Below are positions 1 through 7,903 of a stretch of 49,044 nucleotides of DNA, one piece after another. The DNA is taken from NCBI RefSeq assembly GCF_000379785.1, contig NZ_KB903676.1, positions 1 to 49,044 on the forward strand, in the 5' to 3' direction. The notes below the pieces were generated by a model that was not told the origin of the DNA, searched no databases, and was given only the letters and a program-made list of their open reading frames with translations. Position 1 is the first letter of the stretch. Each line of letters opens with the position of its first letter. The DNA comes from Gallibacterium anatis DSM 16844 = F 149 (GTDB lineage Bacteria > Pseudomonadota > Gammaproteobacteria > Enterobacterales > Pasteurellaceae). A program made the position numbers and the translations under genes.

Positions 1-117
1 AGGTTTATTCAACCGTTTCTCAAGCGAATCAACCCCCGCACTTACTACTTTTTGAGTTGAAGAAGAAAAGTTATTTTTGATAAATTTGCCTAATTTATAT
101 CCAAAGGTTTCTGACAT
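1..117 (-). CDS. partial CDS, N-terminus of third gene in NA37 operon
   Basis: Only the first 39 codons are present; the gene runs off the left edge of the window. It opens MSETFGYKLGKF and continues as a basic, serine-rich segment with no recognisable domain. The ATG at 117 follows a strong AAAGGAGG ribosome site about 5 bases upstream. It lies 35 bp downstream of the membrane-protein gene on the same strand, so it is probably the third cistron of that operon. No function can be assigned from this fragment. Confidence 0.7.
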   Translation of the reverse strand, partial: MSETFGYKLGKFIKNNFSSSTQKVVSAGVDSLEKRLNKP

Positions 118-152
118 AAATCCTCCTTTATTTGATAATACTACTTTAAAAA

Positions 153-1328
153 TCAACTGCAATGAATTTCTATAACGTGAAGTTGAAGACAAAATTTTGT
201 AAATCCATAGCAAAAACAAAGAAAAACAGAAATTAGCAATAACCAGTAGAGTTTTCGCTGTTTTTTTAGTAATTCATTGATTTTGTGCTTATCATTTTCC
301 CAATCACTTTGTAAGGCATCGGGTATTTTACCTTTGACTTCAAATTGCTCTACATCATCAGCTATATTATCTAACATTTGTTTTTGATAACTTAACCCCA
401 AATAACACATTGCACAATAAAAGCACAATGCAATATATACTAGCCAGTTATCGCCAGATTTTAAGGCGGTTGGTATAGCTGTTAAAAATGGTAAACCTAA
501 GAACTGGGGCAATATTTTGCTAATACTATCGTTTACTTTTGTTATAAATTTCTCGCTATTTTCTGTGAGTTTTTTCACAAACTTCTCATAGCTGAAATTC
601 TCCATATAGAGCGCAAATTGCTTTTGTACCGCTTTATCAATTTGCACAATTTGGTGTAGAACATCAATAATTGTCGCGCCTGGTTGCAATATATCAGAAA
701 AAACAAATGCTAAAATGGACTTTTTTGCGTCAATATGAGAACTTGTTTTTTCATCATTTAGCCAAGCACTAAATCCTTGTAGAATTTGAATTTCTTTGTC
801 AGTTAATGCTTTTAAAGATTGACTAAATGTCTCTACTTGTTGGTTTATTGCAATAGAAAGCTCAAAGTTCTTTTTACTAAAAAATACTAATTTTTTATTT
901 ACATTATCCACATAGGCTGCCATTGAGTTTAACTGTTGAACAAATTGTTTTACCTGTTCATAGTAATGGTAATAATCAGGTTTTTCAGCATCGCCTGAAT
1001 ATATTTTGTCTGCTTTGATAAAATACTCAGATTGGCTGATAGGCGAATGCAGCTGCCCCATATCGCCTTTAATCAACGCTTCAAAATTATCAAATAATCG
1101 ACCCAATTTAAATTGAGGTTGCCTCAATTTCAGCTCAACAGTTTTACCAACAGCAACTGTTTCTGATAAGATTTCAATGGCGGTTTCTTCTTCGTATTCT
1201 TCTGATGCCAATCTCTTTAATAATGTATAATCCTCTCCTGAATTTGAGCAAAATACTGCTTTATCCGAGTTCTCAATAAACTCAGATTGACGGTAAATTT
1301 TAACTAAATCAGAAAAGGTTATTGTCAT
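153..1328 (-). CDS. membrane protein with long helical cytoplasmic region, operon partner of NA37 protein
   Basis: A 391-residue protein that I do not recognise as a named family. The first roughly 275 residues are soluble, charged and largely helical, probably coiled coil. A hydrophobic pair of segments follows around residues 277-312 (LPFLTAIPTA, then WLVYIALCFYCAMCYLGL), and a last one near the C-terminus (LYWLLLISVFLCFCYGF). This suggests an inner-membrane protein with a cytoplasmic N-terminal body. Its start overlaps the stop of the upstream NA37 gene (TAATG), so the two are translationally coupled. Function is unknown; the pairing of a nucleoid-associated protein with a membrane helical protein inside a mobile element suggests a defence or element-maintenance role, which is inference only. 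Confidence 0.75.
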   Translation of the reverse strand: MTITFSDLVKIYRQSEFIENSDKAVFCSNSGEDYTLLKRLASEEYEEETAIEILSETVAVGKTVELKLRQPQFKLGRLFDNFEALIKGDMGQLHSPISQSEYFIKADKIYSGDAEKPDYYHYYEQVKQFVQQLNSMAAYVDNVNKKLVFFSKKNFELSIAINQQVETFSQSLKALTDKEIQILQGFSAWLNDEKTSSHIDAKKSILAFVFSDILQPGATIIDVLHQIVQIDKAVQKQFALYMENFSYEKFVKKLTENSEKFITKVNDSISKILPQFLGLPFLTAIPTALKSGDNWLVYIALCFYCAMCYLGLSYQKQMLDNIADDVEQFEVKGKIPDALQSDWENDKHKINELLKKQRKLYWLLLISVFLCFCYGFTKFCLQLHVIEIHCS

Positions 1329-2296
1329 TATTGAAATGCACCAAGCAAGCTATCTGTTGGATTATTGATAATGATTTTATCATCAATAAGAGCAATTTCG
1401 CTATTTAAAACTGCTGTGCGATCAAAACTTAATCGCCAATGCTTTGTTTTACCAGTAAACGTTGAGAGTTTATTAATGGAACGTTTATCAGGAATAAAGC
1501 CATCTGCAATGCCATTTTCATCATCTGCCAGTTTATCTTTTAATTCTTGAGGATTTTCAGACCACACGCGATTAGCAAAGGTTTCAGCAGAAAAAGGCTC
1601 TTCATTTTCGTTTATTTCGTATAAGTATGCCTGAGAACGCTCAAAGAAAACTGTTTTTTGCTCAACATTTAATCCTTTTTCATTGGCAAATTCTTCTAAT
1701 TGTTCGACCAGTTTTTTCGTTTCTTGTTGAGCAATAAGTACATCATTACAGCCTAAGAAAGACTTAAAGTATTGTGCAATATCGCCTTGTCCTTTTAGAA
1801 AGCTAATATAACGTTGTTCACCAGCTTGCCACGCAGTTAAGTTAATGCGACCTGCATATTTTAAATGTTCAAGGGCAAGCACCTCCTCTTCCTCTAGCTG
1901 CCAATTCGTTGTAGAGAAAGCGGTTTTTTCAGATAACATCGCAATTAAGAGATATTCGTTATGCTTTTCCTCAAAATGAATAATAAATACTTTTCCGCCT
2001 GTGGCTAAAGGTTGCTCTTGAATACGAGTAGATAAGGTATTCATCATCCTTTCTGTTGCGTTATAAAAATCTTGATTTTCTAAATATTCACGCACAATTC
2101 TTGGCATTGGGTAGCTATCTTCATCAACATCAAATTTACCAAATCCTTTTCCTGTCTTTCCTGAATAGGCTTCAATTAATTTACTTAAAAAGTTTAGGTG
2201 TACTCCGGTAGGTATAATTTCAGTGGGACTAGAAACAATACTTGGGTTACCTTTTACTTCTTTATTTAAAATATGGTAAATAATATGTTTAATCAC
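1328..2296 (-). CDS. NA37/YejK-like nucleoid-associated protein
   Basis: A 322-residue protein resembling the NA37 family (E. coli YejK/NdpA, 335 residues). Diagnostic stretches are the GKFDVDED region after the N-terminal segment, HFEEKHNEYLLIAMLSEK in the middle, and YISFLKGQGDIAQYFKSFLGC, a typical NA37 signature. YejK binds DNA in the nucleoid; ICE- and phage-borne relatives are poorly understood. The start is GTG at 2296, with GAGGG about 9 bases upstream on the minus strand. It is the first gene of an operon with the membrane protein (overlap at 1328) and the truncated gene at the left edge. A promoter-like site with a strong palindrome lies upstream at 2369-2397. Confidence 0.85.
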   Translation of the reverse strand: MIKHIIYHILNKEVKGNPSIVSSPTEIIPTGVHLNFLSKLIEAYSGKTGKGFGKFDVDEDSYPMPRIVREYLENQDFYNATERMMNTLSTRIQEQPLATGGKVFIIHFEEKHNEYLLIAMLSEKTAFSTTNWQLEEEEVLALEHLKYAGRINLTAWQAGEQRYISFLKGQGDIAQYFKSFLGCNDVLIAQQETKKLVEQLEEFANEKGLNVEQKTVFFERSQAYLYEINENEEPFSAETFANRVWSENPQELKDKLADDENGIADGFIPDKRSINKLSTFTGKTKHWRLSFDRTAVLNSEIALIDDKIIINNPTDSLLGAFQ

Positions 2297-2368
2297 CTTC
2301 TTTTCCCTCTATAAATTACTGATATTCAGTAGTTTTTCACTGCATTAAAGACATTTAACCCTATCGAT

Positions 2369-2397
2369 AATCTACATACTAAATTACAGTATGTAAA
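2369..2397 (-). promoter_or_regulatory. promoter with overlapping palindromic operator for the NA37 operon
   Basis: On the minus strand TTTACA (2397-2392), a 17-bp spacer and TAGATT (2374-2369) form a plausible -35/-10 pair pointing at the NA37 gene. Between them lies a perfect inverted repeat, TACATACT-N7-AGTATGTA (2373-2395), the right place for a repressor. The CTTTACATA core recurs upstream of other genes in the element. Confidence 0.5.
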
Positions 2398-2425
2398 GCC
2401 TATTGATTAAAAAGTGTGACAAAGA

Positions 2426-2593
2426 TCAGGTGTGAGAAGACGCTTGATGAAACTCTTTAAATGCTTTTGCTATCGCTAACATTGCCATATGTTTTGATTG
2501 TTCGAGGGTATAACCTTTTTTATTTTTTTGATGAGAAGCTATTGCCTTTTCTATCTTAGCATTAGTCCATTTTTCATAATCTTTATCTTTCAT
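2426..2593 (-). CDS. small hypothetical protein (55 aa)
   Basis: A 55-codon gene starting MKDKDYEKWTNAKIEKA with a GGAG site seven bases before the ATG. The product is lysine-rich and helical (KGYTLEQSKHMAMLAIAKAF) without a signal peptide or membrane segment. It stands alone on the minus strand between the NA37 operon and the divergent ImmA/IrrE gene. Size and charge would fit an antitoxin or small DNA-binding regulator, but no family is recognised and no toxin partner is adjacent. Confidence 0.55.
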   Translation of the reverse strand: MKDKDYEKWTNAKIEKAIASHQKNKKGYTLEQSKHMAMLAIAKAFKEFHQASSHT

Positions 2594-2742
2594 TGGTTAT
2601 CTCCATAATCTGCATTGGATATCATCCCAGCGTAGTTGCTCTATGCTACATTATAAACTTTGATATATTAAGTCTATTTGATTAGAAATAAGCGTGCTTT
2701 TATAATTTGGCAGATTCTTCATTTATTGTGGGCGTTGAACAG

Positions 2743-3864
2743 ATGAAATTACAAATTTCTCCAAATATGATTCGTTGGATTGCCGATTTGCAGCATATTG
2801 AGCCGCAAGCGTTGGCACTCGAATTTGCGCCTAAAAAAGAACAGGCTTTCTTGAATGGTATTGTGACCAAAACGGTTGCTACTGAATTGGCGAAAAAAGC
2901 GAATATTCCTTTCGGTTATCTCTTCTTACAAACGCCGCCGGTTAAGCAACGTGTGGATATTCCTGATTTGCGTCAAGTGGTGGGGGCAGAGCCGTTAAGC
3001 AGAGATTTCTTTGAAGTGTTACAGGATATTGAATTTAAACAGGAATGGTTTAAAGATTATTTGCTTGATCAAGGCAATGAGGCGTTGCCGTTTGTAGCTC
3101 AATTTCCTTTTCATCACAACTTAAATCCGAATGATGTTGTGCAAGCGATTTTAAACACATTAGGGATTAAGGATTTTATGGCTGAAATTCAATACTTAAG
3201 TCGAAGTGATTATTTCCGGTTTCTTGTGGCGAAGTTTGAACAGGTGGGCATTTTAGTTTTTAGAAATGGTGTGGTGAACCACAATAATAAGAGAAAGTTG
3301 AATATTAATGAGTTTCGTTGCTTTGCCTTGGTGGATAGTATTGCGCCGGTGGTGTTTATTAATGGAGCAGATTATCCGGCAGCTCAACTGTTTACGTTGA
3401 TCCACGAAGTTGCGCATATTTGGATTGGTAAATCTGGGGTTTCTTCTTGGAATCAGGAACAGGCTGTCGAGTCTTTTTGTAATAAGGTTGCGGCTGAATT
3501 TTTGATGCCTACGATGGTGTTTTGCCGGCATTGGCAGCCGGAAAATATTGAGCAAAGTATAGATGCGTTGGCGGCACTGTTTAAGGTGAGTCGGTTTGCG
3601 GTTGTGATAAAAGCGGTAACATTAAAATTATTGGATCAAGAGGCGATTGCTAAGGAACGTGAAAAGTTGAAACTTTCCGCTAAATCTGAGGCGGCAGGTG
3701 GAAATTTTTATAATACGGTAAAAATACGGCAAAGTGCCAGATTTTACGATACAGTGCTTAATTTGGCAATGAGTCGCCGTCTTCCTTTTAGAACGGCTGG
3801 AAAGTTGTTGAATATTCACGCCGATACGTTGATTCCTCTTTATCGGGCGACAAGGAAAAGTTAA
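2743..3864 (+). CDS. ImmA/IrrE family metallo-endopeptidase
   Basis: A zinc peptidase of the ImmA/IrrE (COG2856) type. The metal-binding motif HEVAH is visible in LFTLIHEVAHIWIGKSG at about residue 225 (from ATG 2743), followed by the downstream Glu region (EQAVESFCNKVAAEFLMP). The N-terminal ISPNMIRWIADLQ resembles the opening of the family members that carry a degenerate HTH. No convincing ribosome site precedes ATG 2743; in-frame GTG 2728 and TTG 2707 are alternative starts. Such 370-390 residue proteins usually sit upstream of a PIN-like DUF4411 toxin gene and act as its antitoxin. Here the next gene is convergent after only 12 bp, so the partner is missing. Confidence 0.85.
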   Translation: MKLQISPNMIRWIADLQHIEPQALALEFAPKKEQAFLNGIVTKTVATELAKKANIPFGYLFLQTPPVKQRVDIPDLRQVVGAEPLSRDFFEVLQDIEFKQEWFKDYLLDQGNEALPFVAQFPFHHNLNPNDVVQAILNTLGIKDFMAEIQYLSRSDYFRFLVAKFEQVGILVFRNGVVNHNNKRKLNINEFRCFALVDSIAPVVFINGADYPAAQLFTLIHEVAHIWIGKSGVSSWNQEQAVESFCNKVAAEFLMPTMVFCRHWQPENIEQSIDALAALFKVSRFAVVIKAVTLKLLDQEAIAKEREKLKLSAKSEAAGGNFYNTVKIRQSARFYDTVLNLAMSRRLPFRTAGKLLNIHADTLIPLYRATRKS

Positions 3865-3876
3865 ATGGCGCGTTAT

Positions 3877-5211
3877 TTAATTGTATGTTTTAACATTCAG
3901 GTGGACGCCTTTAATCTCCATAAATTCAGAGGGGTTGAATTCTTGGATGATCGGTTTAGCGCCATATTTACCGTGTAAATAATATTCTTCAACATTTTCA
4001 TAATTTGTATTAGGTTTGAAATCAGTTAACGGATATAAAATGGTTGCTCTATCATTCCTTTTTTCACAAAACCAAATCTGATCTCTGCGTAATAAATTGT
4101 TTCTTAATACAGAGGTTTCGTGTGTTGTAAAAATTAATTGTGCGTTCTTAGTATTTATCGGGGAATTGAAAAGTTTAACTAAAAAACGAACCAAGTCAGG
4201 GTGTAGACTTTTATTTAATTCATCAACAATCAATGTATCACCATTATGTAACACGGCTAATATTAACCCTGTAAATTCAAATAGTTTTTGTGTGCCGTCA
4301 GACTCGTCTTGCAAATTAATTTTTTGTGCTTGTCTTTCGTCATCGTAATAAACAAAAAAAGTTTCGTGTTCAGAAATAATATGTTCTTCTATATTATTAA
4401 TTATTTCATCCGGTAAGTTAGTAGGTAAATCTTCTAGGTTTATATTAGGTTTTTCAAAAATGATGTCATCGACAACAATGCCGGCAGCTTTTAATAATTC
4501 AATGACGATGGCTTTATTTTTTTCAGATTTTTTGCATAGGTGTTTAGATATTTCATTGCTGATTCTGTCTGTACGAATTACCGGCATTCGACTCGTTAAA
4601 GCACGGTAAATCGGTTGAAGTTGCTCACTGTTTAGGTGTACGGCAGTGGATAAAAATAATTGGTCTGTTCGGGTTTGTTTTTTCCAACTTGTTTTTTCAC
4701 CTTTAAAATAATCAGACATTTTCCATTCGTAATCAGCGATCTCTTCTTTGTATTCGCGAGAAAACCAGTTTTGCTCCCTCCCTTTTGGGTAAACGCTTAA
4801 CCATTCTTCATATACTTTATGTTCATCTACGACAAATCCATAATCAACACGCGTTTTTTGTAATTCGCCTTGATCATTGATTAAATCAACTACAAAAGAA
4901 ATATCGTAAACTGTAGGCTGTTTACGATAGTGGCTATCAAAAAGGAATGTTTCTGTAAGAATAGGTTTGTTAGGTTTTTTATTGAATGAATTTGCAATAA
5001 TCCCGATCATAACGTCCAATGCTTTAATAACATTAGATTTTCCTGAAGCATTCGCACCATAGATAACAGCAGTTTTTAACAACATAGGTGTAGCAGGAGC
5101 TTGACTAACGAAGTAGTTGTCGCTCATTTCTTCATCATCATTACGAACTAAAGAGAGTGTTTGTTCTTCTTTGATAGAACGATAATTTTCAACAGAGAAT
5201 TGAATTAGCAT
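3877..5211 (-). CDS. SMC-like AAA family ATPase (AAA_15/AAA_21, AbiLi/RloA type)
   Basis: A 444-residue P-loop ATPase that opens directly with the SMC-like MLIQFSVENYRSIKEEQTLSL. Walker A is GANASGKS near residue 53; the ABC-type signature region is LQDESDGTQKLFEF near 305; Walker B is TLIVDELNKSLHP near 330; a switch histidine occurs in FTTHETS. Proteins of this layout occur in mobile elements as the ATPase half of two-gene abortive-infection-like systems paired with an RloB/AbiLii nuclease-like partner. No such partner is adjacent: the next gene downstream is convergent ImmA/IrrE and the upstream flank is a repeat copy. It is either a single-gene system or has lost its partner. Confidence 0.85.
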   Translation of the reverse strand: MLIQFSVENYRSIKEEQTLSLVRNDDEEMSDNYFVSQAPATPMLLKTAVIYGANASGKSNVIKALDVMIGIIANSFNKKPNKPILTETFLFDSHYRKQPTVYDISFVVDLINDQGELQKTRVDYGFVVDEHKVYEEWLSVYPKGREQNWFSREYKEEIADYEWKMSDYFKGEKTSWKKQTRTDQLFLSTAVHLNSEQLQPIYRALTSRMPVIRTDRISNEISKHLCKKSEKNKAIVIELLKAAGIVVDDIIFEKPNINLEDLPTNLPDEIINNIEEHIISEHETFFVYYDDERQAQKINLQDESDGTQKLFEFTGLILAVLHNGDTLIVDELNKSLHPDLVRFLVKLFNSPINTKNAQLIFTTHETSVLRNNLLRRDQIWFCEKRNDRATILYPLTDFKPNTNYENVEEYYLHGKYGAKPIIQEFNPSEFMEIKGVHLNVKTYN

Positions 5212-5244
5212 AATATTTAAACACTAATAGATATCTATTGTAGA

Positions 5245-5316
5245 TTATAAAATGAAAGTTAACTTTGAGGGGATAAATATCAAAAAAAGGCAAGAAAATC
5301 ACGTTTCTTGCCTTTT
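5245..5316. repeat. 72-bp direct repeat, copy 1 (contains a bidirectional terminator)
   Basis: These 72 bases are identical, as read by eye, to 7904-7975 in the same orientation. The right half holds the hairpin AAAAGGCAAGAAA...TTTCTTGCCTTTT, which can terminate transcription from either side; it lies just past the stop of the lipoprotein gene. The two copies bracket a 2.6-kb segment holding the phase-variable gene, the lipoprotein gene and a parA gene. Confidence 0.95.
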
Positions 5317-5328
5317 TTATGATAAAAG

Positions 5329-5775
5329 TTAATTGAATTTTATAGGATTTTTTTCATCTTCTTCCATTTCTGTTTGAATTTCTTGAAAGAATTGTTTCAA
5401 TGTGACACAATTTTGAGAATATTGCTCAAAGAGCAATTCTGCATTTTTAGGGCCTAAATTTTTCTTTTTTTCTTCATATTTTGCTTCATAATATTTTTTA
5501 TATTTATTAATAGATTCTTGCACATTAAGATTAAAATCATCTTCAATGAGCAGTTTATTATCAGCTATTTCTTTAAAAGCCAATCCAGCCTCTCTATTCT
5601 TTCGAGAGAAATCGTATAAAGATTGATAAAAATATCCTTTATTTAGTGATAAATAATCAATTTTCCCCATTGTCTTGAGCATATCGACACAGCTAGATGG
5701 TAAAGTACTTTTATTATCCTCACAAGCTGTTAATATAGGTAAAATAACCAATCCTGAAATAATTAATTTTTTCAT
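5329..5775 (-). CDS. small lipoprotein, unknown function
   Basis: A 148-residue protein with a clear lipoprotein signal: KKLIISGLVILPILTAC, lipobox LTAC, Cys18, followed by Glu19 and Asp20 (an inner-membrane retention signal is possible by the E. coli rule). The mature part is charged and helical (KYKKYYEAKYEEKKKN) with a second and third cysteine that could form a disulfide. It overlaps the upstream gene by ATGA and has its own AAAGGAAA ribosome site, so its expression depends on, or is coupled to, the phase-variable gene before it. A terminator hairpin follows directly. No family is recognised. Confidence 0.75.
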   Translation of the reverse strand: MKKLIISGLVILPILTACEDNKSTLPSSCVDMLKTMGKIDYLSLNKGYFYQSLYDFSRKNREAGLAFKEIADNKLLIEDDFNLNVQESINKYKKYYEAKYEEKKKNLGPKNAELLFEQYSQNCVTLKQFFQEIQTEMEEDEKNPIKFN

Positions 5776-6547
5776 TTTGCATTTCCTTTATATTGGTAGA
5801 TAACGTTATTTTTGTCATCTAGAACTTTAAATCCTACAATTTCTGCAATTAGATCAGACAACGAGGTTGCAGAGATAAATTTAAAGTCTAATTCCAAAGT
5901 AACTCGTCTGTCTCTTATCCCATCGCCTAGACTTCGTCTACTTTGTAAGAATTTTTTAGCTTCATCTTCATTCATTGGAATGCCGTTAACAATATCTTTA
6001 TTGCTGAAAGAAAAGATAATTTCTTTAGGAAAAGCATATATACTTTCTGATGCTTCAATACGTGAAGCACTAATATTTTTCAATGGTTGGAAGTCAAACG
6101 CTTTTTTATCAAAATCGTATTCACCAAAACGAGAGTGTATTACAGAACTAAATACCTGAGGTTCTTTTTGTTGTTTTAATTTAGCAAAAAGATCTTCTTC
6201 TGCTTTGGCAATTAATCTTGGTCTTTCAAATTCATCATTTTGATATAATTGATACTCTTTTGGAGAGAATATCGCAAGGTAATCTGCTGCTACTGAAGTG
6301 GTAAATCGTTCAAAGTGATTTAATCTCAATGATTCTAACAGCACATTGGGATAATTATAGACTTCAGAATGAGCATAAAGAGATGTAGATAAAAATATTA
6401 ATGGAAGGAAAAAGAAGCTGTAGATTTTTTTTAGGACTAAATCAATAATACTTGCTGTGCTGTGCTGTGCTGTGCTGTGCTGTGCTGTGCTGTGCTGTGC
6501 TGTGCTGTGCTGTGCTGTGCTGTGCTGTGCTGTGCTGTGCTTATCAT
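5772..6547 (-). CDS. phase-variable exported protein, currently out of frame (OFF)
   Basis: From ATG 6547 (AGAGGT ribosome site 5 bases before it) the gene reads ATG ATA A followed by 17 copies of GCACA. With 17 copies the frame hits TAG at 6439-6437 after 36 codons. With 16 or 19 copies it would read through into a signal peptide (KKIYSFFFLPLIFLSTSLYA, roughly 6428-6369) and then the open 190-codon body that ends at 5772. The ON protein would have an N-terminal STAQH pentapeptide repeat, an export signal and a soluble periplasmic domain of unknown family (FSSVIHSRFGEYDFDKKAF, RDRRVTLELDFKFISAT). The downstream lipoprotein overlaps by ATGA. GTG 6344 is an in-frame start that would skip the signal. 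The domain is not recognised. Confidence 0.8.
6454..6540. repeat. pentanucleotide simple-sequence repeat, 17 units
   Basis: TGTGC is repeated 17 times without a mismatch (6456-6540), with two further matching bases at the left. On the coding strand it is (GCACA)17, starting 7 bases after the ATG of the phase-variable gene. Units of 5 bp shift the reading frame on each slip; in-frame counts are n = 1 mod 3 (16, 19). Tracts of this length are known to be hypermutable by slipped-strand mispairing. Confidence 0.97.
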
Positions 6548-6580
6548 TATGACCTCTTTTAAAAGCTAAATTATCTAAAA

Positions 6581-6609
6581 AGCTTATCCATTTTCTTGTT
6601 ATATGTAAA
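6581..6609 (-). promoter_or_regulatory. CTTTACATA motif / weak promoter of the phase-variable gene
   Basis: CTTTACATA (6610-6602 on the minus strand) lies about 55 bp before the ATG of the phase-variable gene. Its TTTACA could be a -35; the best -10 at 17-bp spacing is a poor TAAGCT (6586-6581). It shares the nine-base core with promoters at 2390-2398, 7891-7899, 13159-13167 and 21552-21560. Confidence 0.35.
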
Positions 6610-6681
6610 GCCTATTTTGTGTTTTTTATAAAAATGAGATCAGCTTCATTATTTAATTGGATCAGGGAACTTTAAATAGAT

Positions 6682-6716
6682 AAAAAAGAAGCTTACTGAT
6701 TCTTCAATCAGCAAGC
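6682..6716 (-). terminator. rho-independent terminator of parA (6742-7818)
   Basis: Hairpin 6691-6716 (GCTTaCTGATT, loop CTTC, AATCAGcAAGC) is followed on the minus strand by a short base gap and TTTTTT, about 25 bp past the parA stop. Confidence 0.85.
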
Positions 6717-6741
6717 TATAAACAGGAGATCATCATATAAC

Positions 6742-7818
6742 CTAGTCAGTAAGTTTTATAATTCGCTCTGCCAAATCATTAAATTCTGCTTCAAAATTTT
6801 TCTTGCTTTCATCCATTGTATTCAAAGAATGCCCAAATTGTCCTGAGTTCGCTATTTGCTCTTTAGTCAGAGAAAATACAGGAATTCTTAACTCTTGGCT
6901 AATTGCAATTAATGAATTAAAATCAGCAATATGTGCTAAGTCATAAGGCTCAAGGGTAGGAGATGTTTTTAGGATCTCTTCTATCTTGTTTTTATCAATA
7001 ATGCAGTTTAGGTTATTTAATGTAGGCACGAAACGAGAATTAACTTCTTCTTTTATGCGTTCAATCCACTTATCGAAAGACTTCGCTGGACTTCCTTTTC
7101 TCGGTCTGTATCGTTGTTGGATCGTTCCTAAGAACTTAGGTGCATTTTTGATCGCATAATTAGCCGTATCAAAACCATTGCTTCTCTTAAAGTGATTAAT
7201 TTCTTCGTGCCATTTTGAGATATTTTTAGTAAGTGAGCCAATTGCTTGCCAACAAAAAAAGTCAGGCGCGGTTGGAACAATAAAATAATCGCTAGACATT
7301 AGAATGACTTCATTCAATCCTCCAATATTAGGGCTTAGATCATATAATATATAATCAATATTATTTTTAGCTGCTAATTTATGGAGTAGTTTTGGTAAAT
7401 TTCCAGGTATATTTCTTGTTGCAGGTACACCTACGGCGATTTTTAGAGATACGCTAATTTGAGAATCTAATTCAGAAACGTTGAGGTGACCAGCCAATAA
7501 AAATAAGTTTGGATTTAAAGTGTCTGTGATATTGCCAATAGAACCATCTAAAAATAGATCCGGATTATTTCCATTAATTAAACTTTCAACAATTGTTTCC
7601 ATTGTGAGGTTATGACGGTTATTATAAAAGTTTTCTAATTCAGAGTCTTCTTTGCATTTACCATATCCTAAAACCAGTCCGGTCAAATTACATTGAGAAT
7701 CTAAATCAACCATCAATACTTTATACCCTTTATTCGCCAAAGCCCAACCTACATTAAACGTTGTAGTTGTTTTACTAACACCGCCTTTATGATTAAAAAA
7801 ACAGATTGCTTTGGTCAT
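6742..7818 (-). CDS. ParA family ATPase
   Basis: A 358-residue ParA/MinD-type ATPase. The deviant Walker A is KGGVSKTT at residues 11-18 with the signature Lys11; Walker A' is VLMVDLDSQ near 34-42; a Walker B-like YILYDLSPNIGG follows near 160. There is no N-terminal HTH, so it is not the type Ia plasmid form, and the C-terminal 150 residues are larger than in minimal ParAs. An AGGAGA ribosome site precedes the ATG. No ParB gene or parS-like repeats are adjacent; the gene is monocistronic with its own promoter and terminator. It may serve ICE maintenance or position another complex. Confidence 0.9.
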   Translation of the reverse strand: MTKAICFFNHKGGVSKTTTTFNVGWALANKGYKVLMVDLDSQCNLTGLVLGYGKCKEDSELENFYNNRHNLTMETIVESLINGNNPDLFLDGSIGNITDTLNPNLFLLAGHLNVSELDSQISVSLKIAVGVPATRNIPGNLPKLLHKLAAKNNIDYILYDLSPNIGGLNEVILMSSDYFIVPTAPDFFCWQAIGSLTKNISKWHEEINHFKRSNGFDTANYAIKNAPKFLGTIQQRYRPRKGSPAKSFDKWIERIKEEVNSRFVPTLNNLNCIIDKNKIEEILKTSPTLEPYDLAHIADFNSLIAISQELRIPVFSLTKEQIANSGQFGHSLNTMDESKKNFEAEFNDLAERIIKLTD

Positions 7819-7875
7819 ATTTTCTCCTGAACTAACTATAGGTCAATATTTTAAGATAGTATCCGTTGTATTGTC

Positions 7876-7899
7876 CGTTGTCTGAGTCAGTATGTAAAG
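7876..7899 (-). promoter_or_regulatory. candidate promoter of parA (CTTTACATA family)
   Basis: Minus-strand CTTTACATACTGAC begins at 7899; TTTACA (7898-7893) followed by 17 bp and GACAAT gives a usable -35/-10 pair about 55 bp upstream of the parA ATG. CTTTACATACTG is shared exactly with the NA37 promoter. Confidence 0.45.
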
Positions 7900-7903
7900 T
7901 CTT

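Noticed and set aside
6454-6540. Tandem repeat as a CRISPR array or iteron
   Set aside because: Units are 5 bp without spacers and sit between an ATG and its reading frame; a coding contingency repeat explains it fully.
5329-6547. Effector/immunity or bacteriocin pair
   Set aside because: The exported protein plus lipoprotein layout would allow it, but no toxin motif is visible in either protein.
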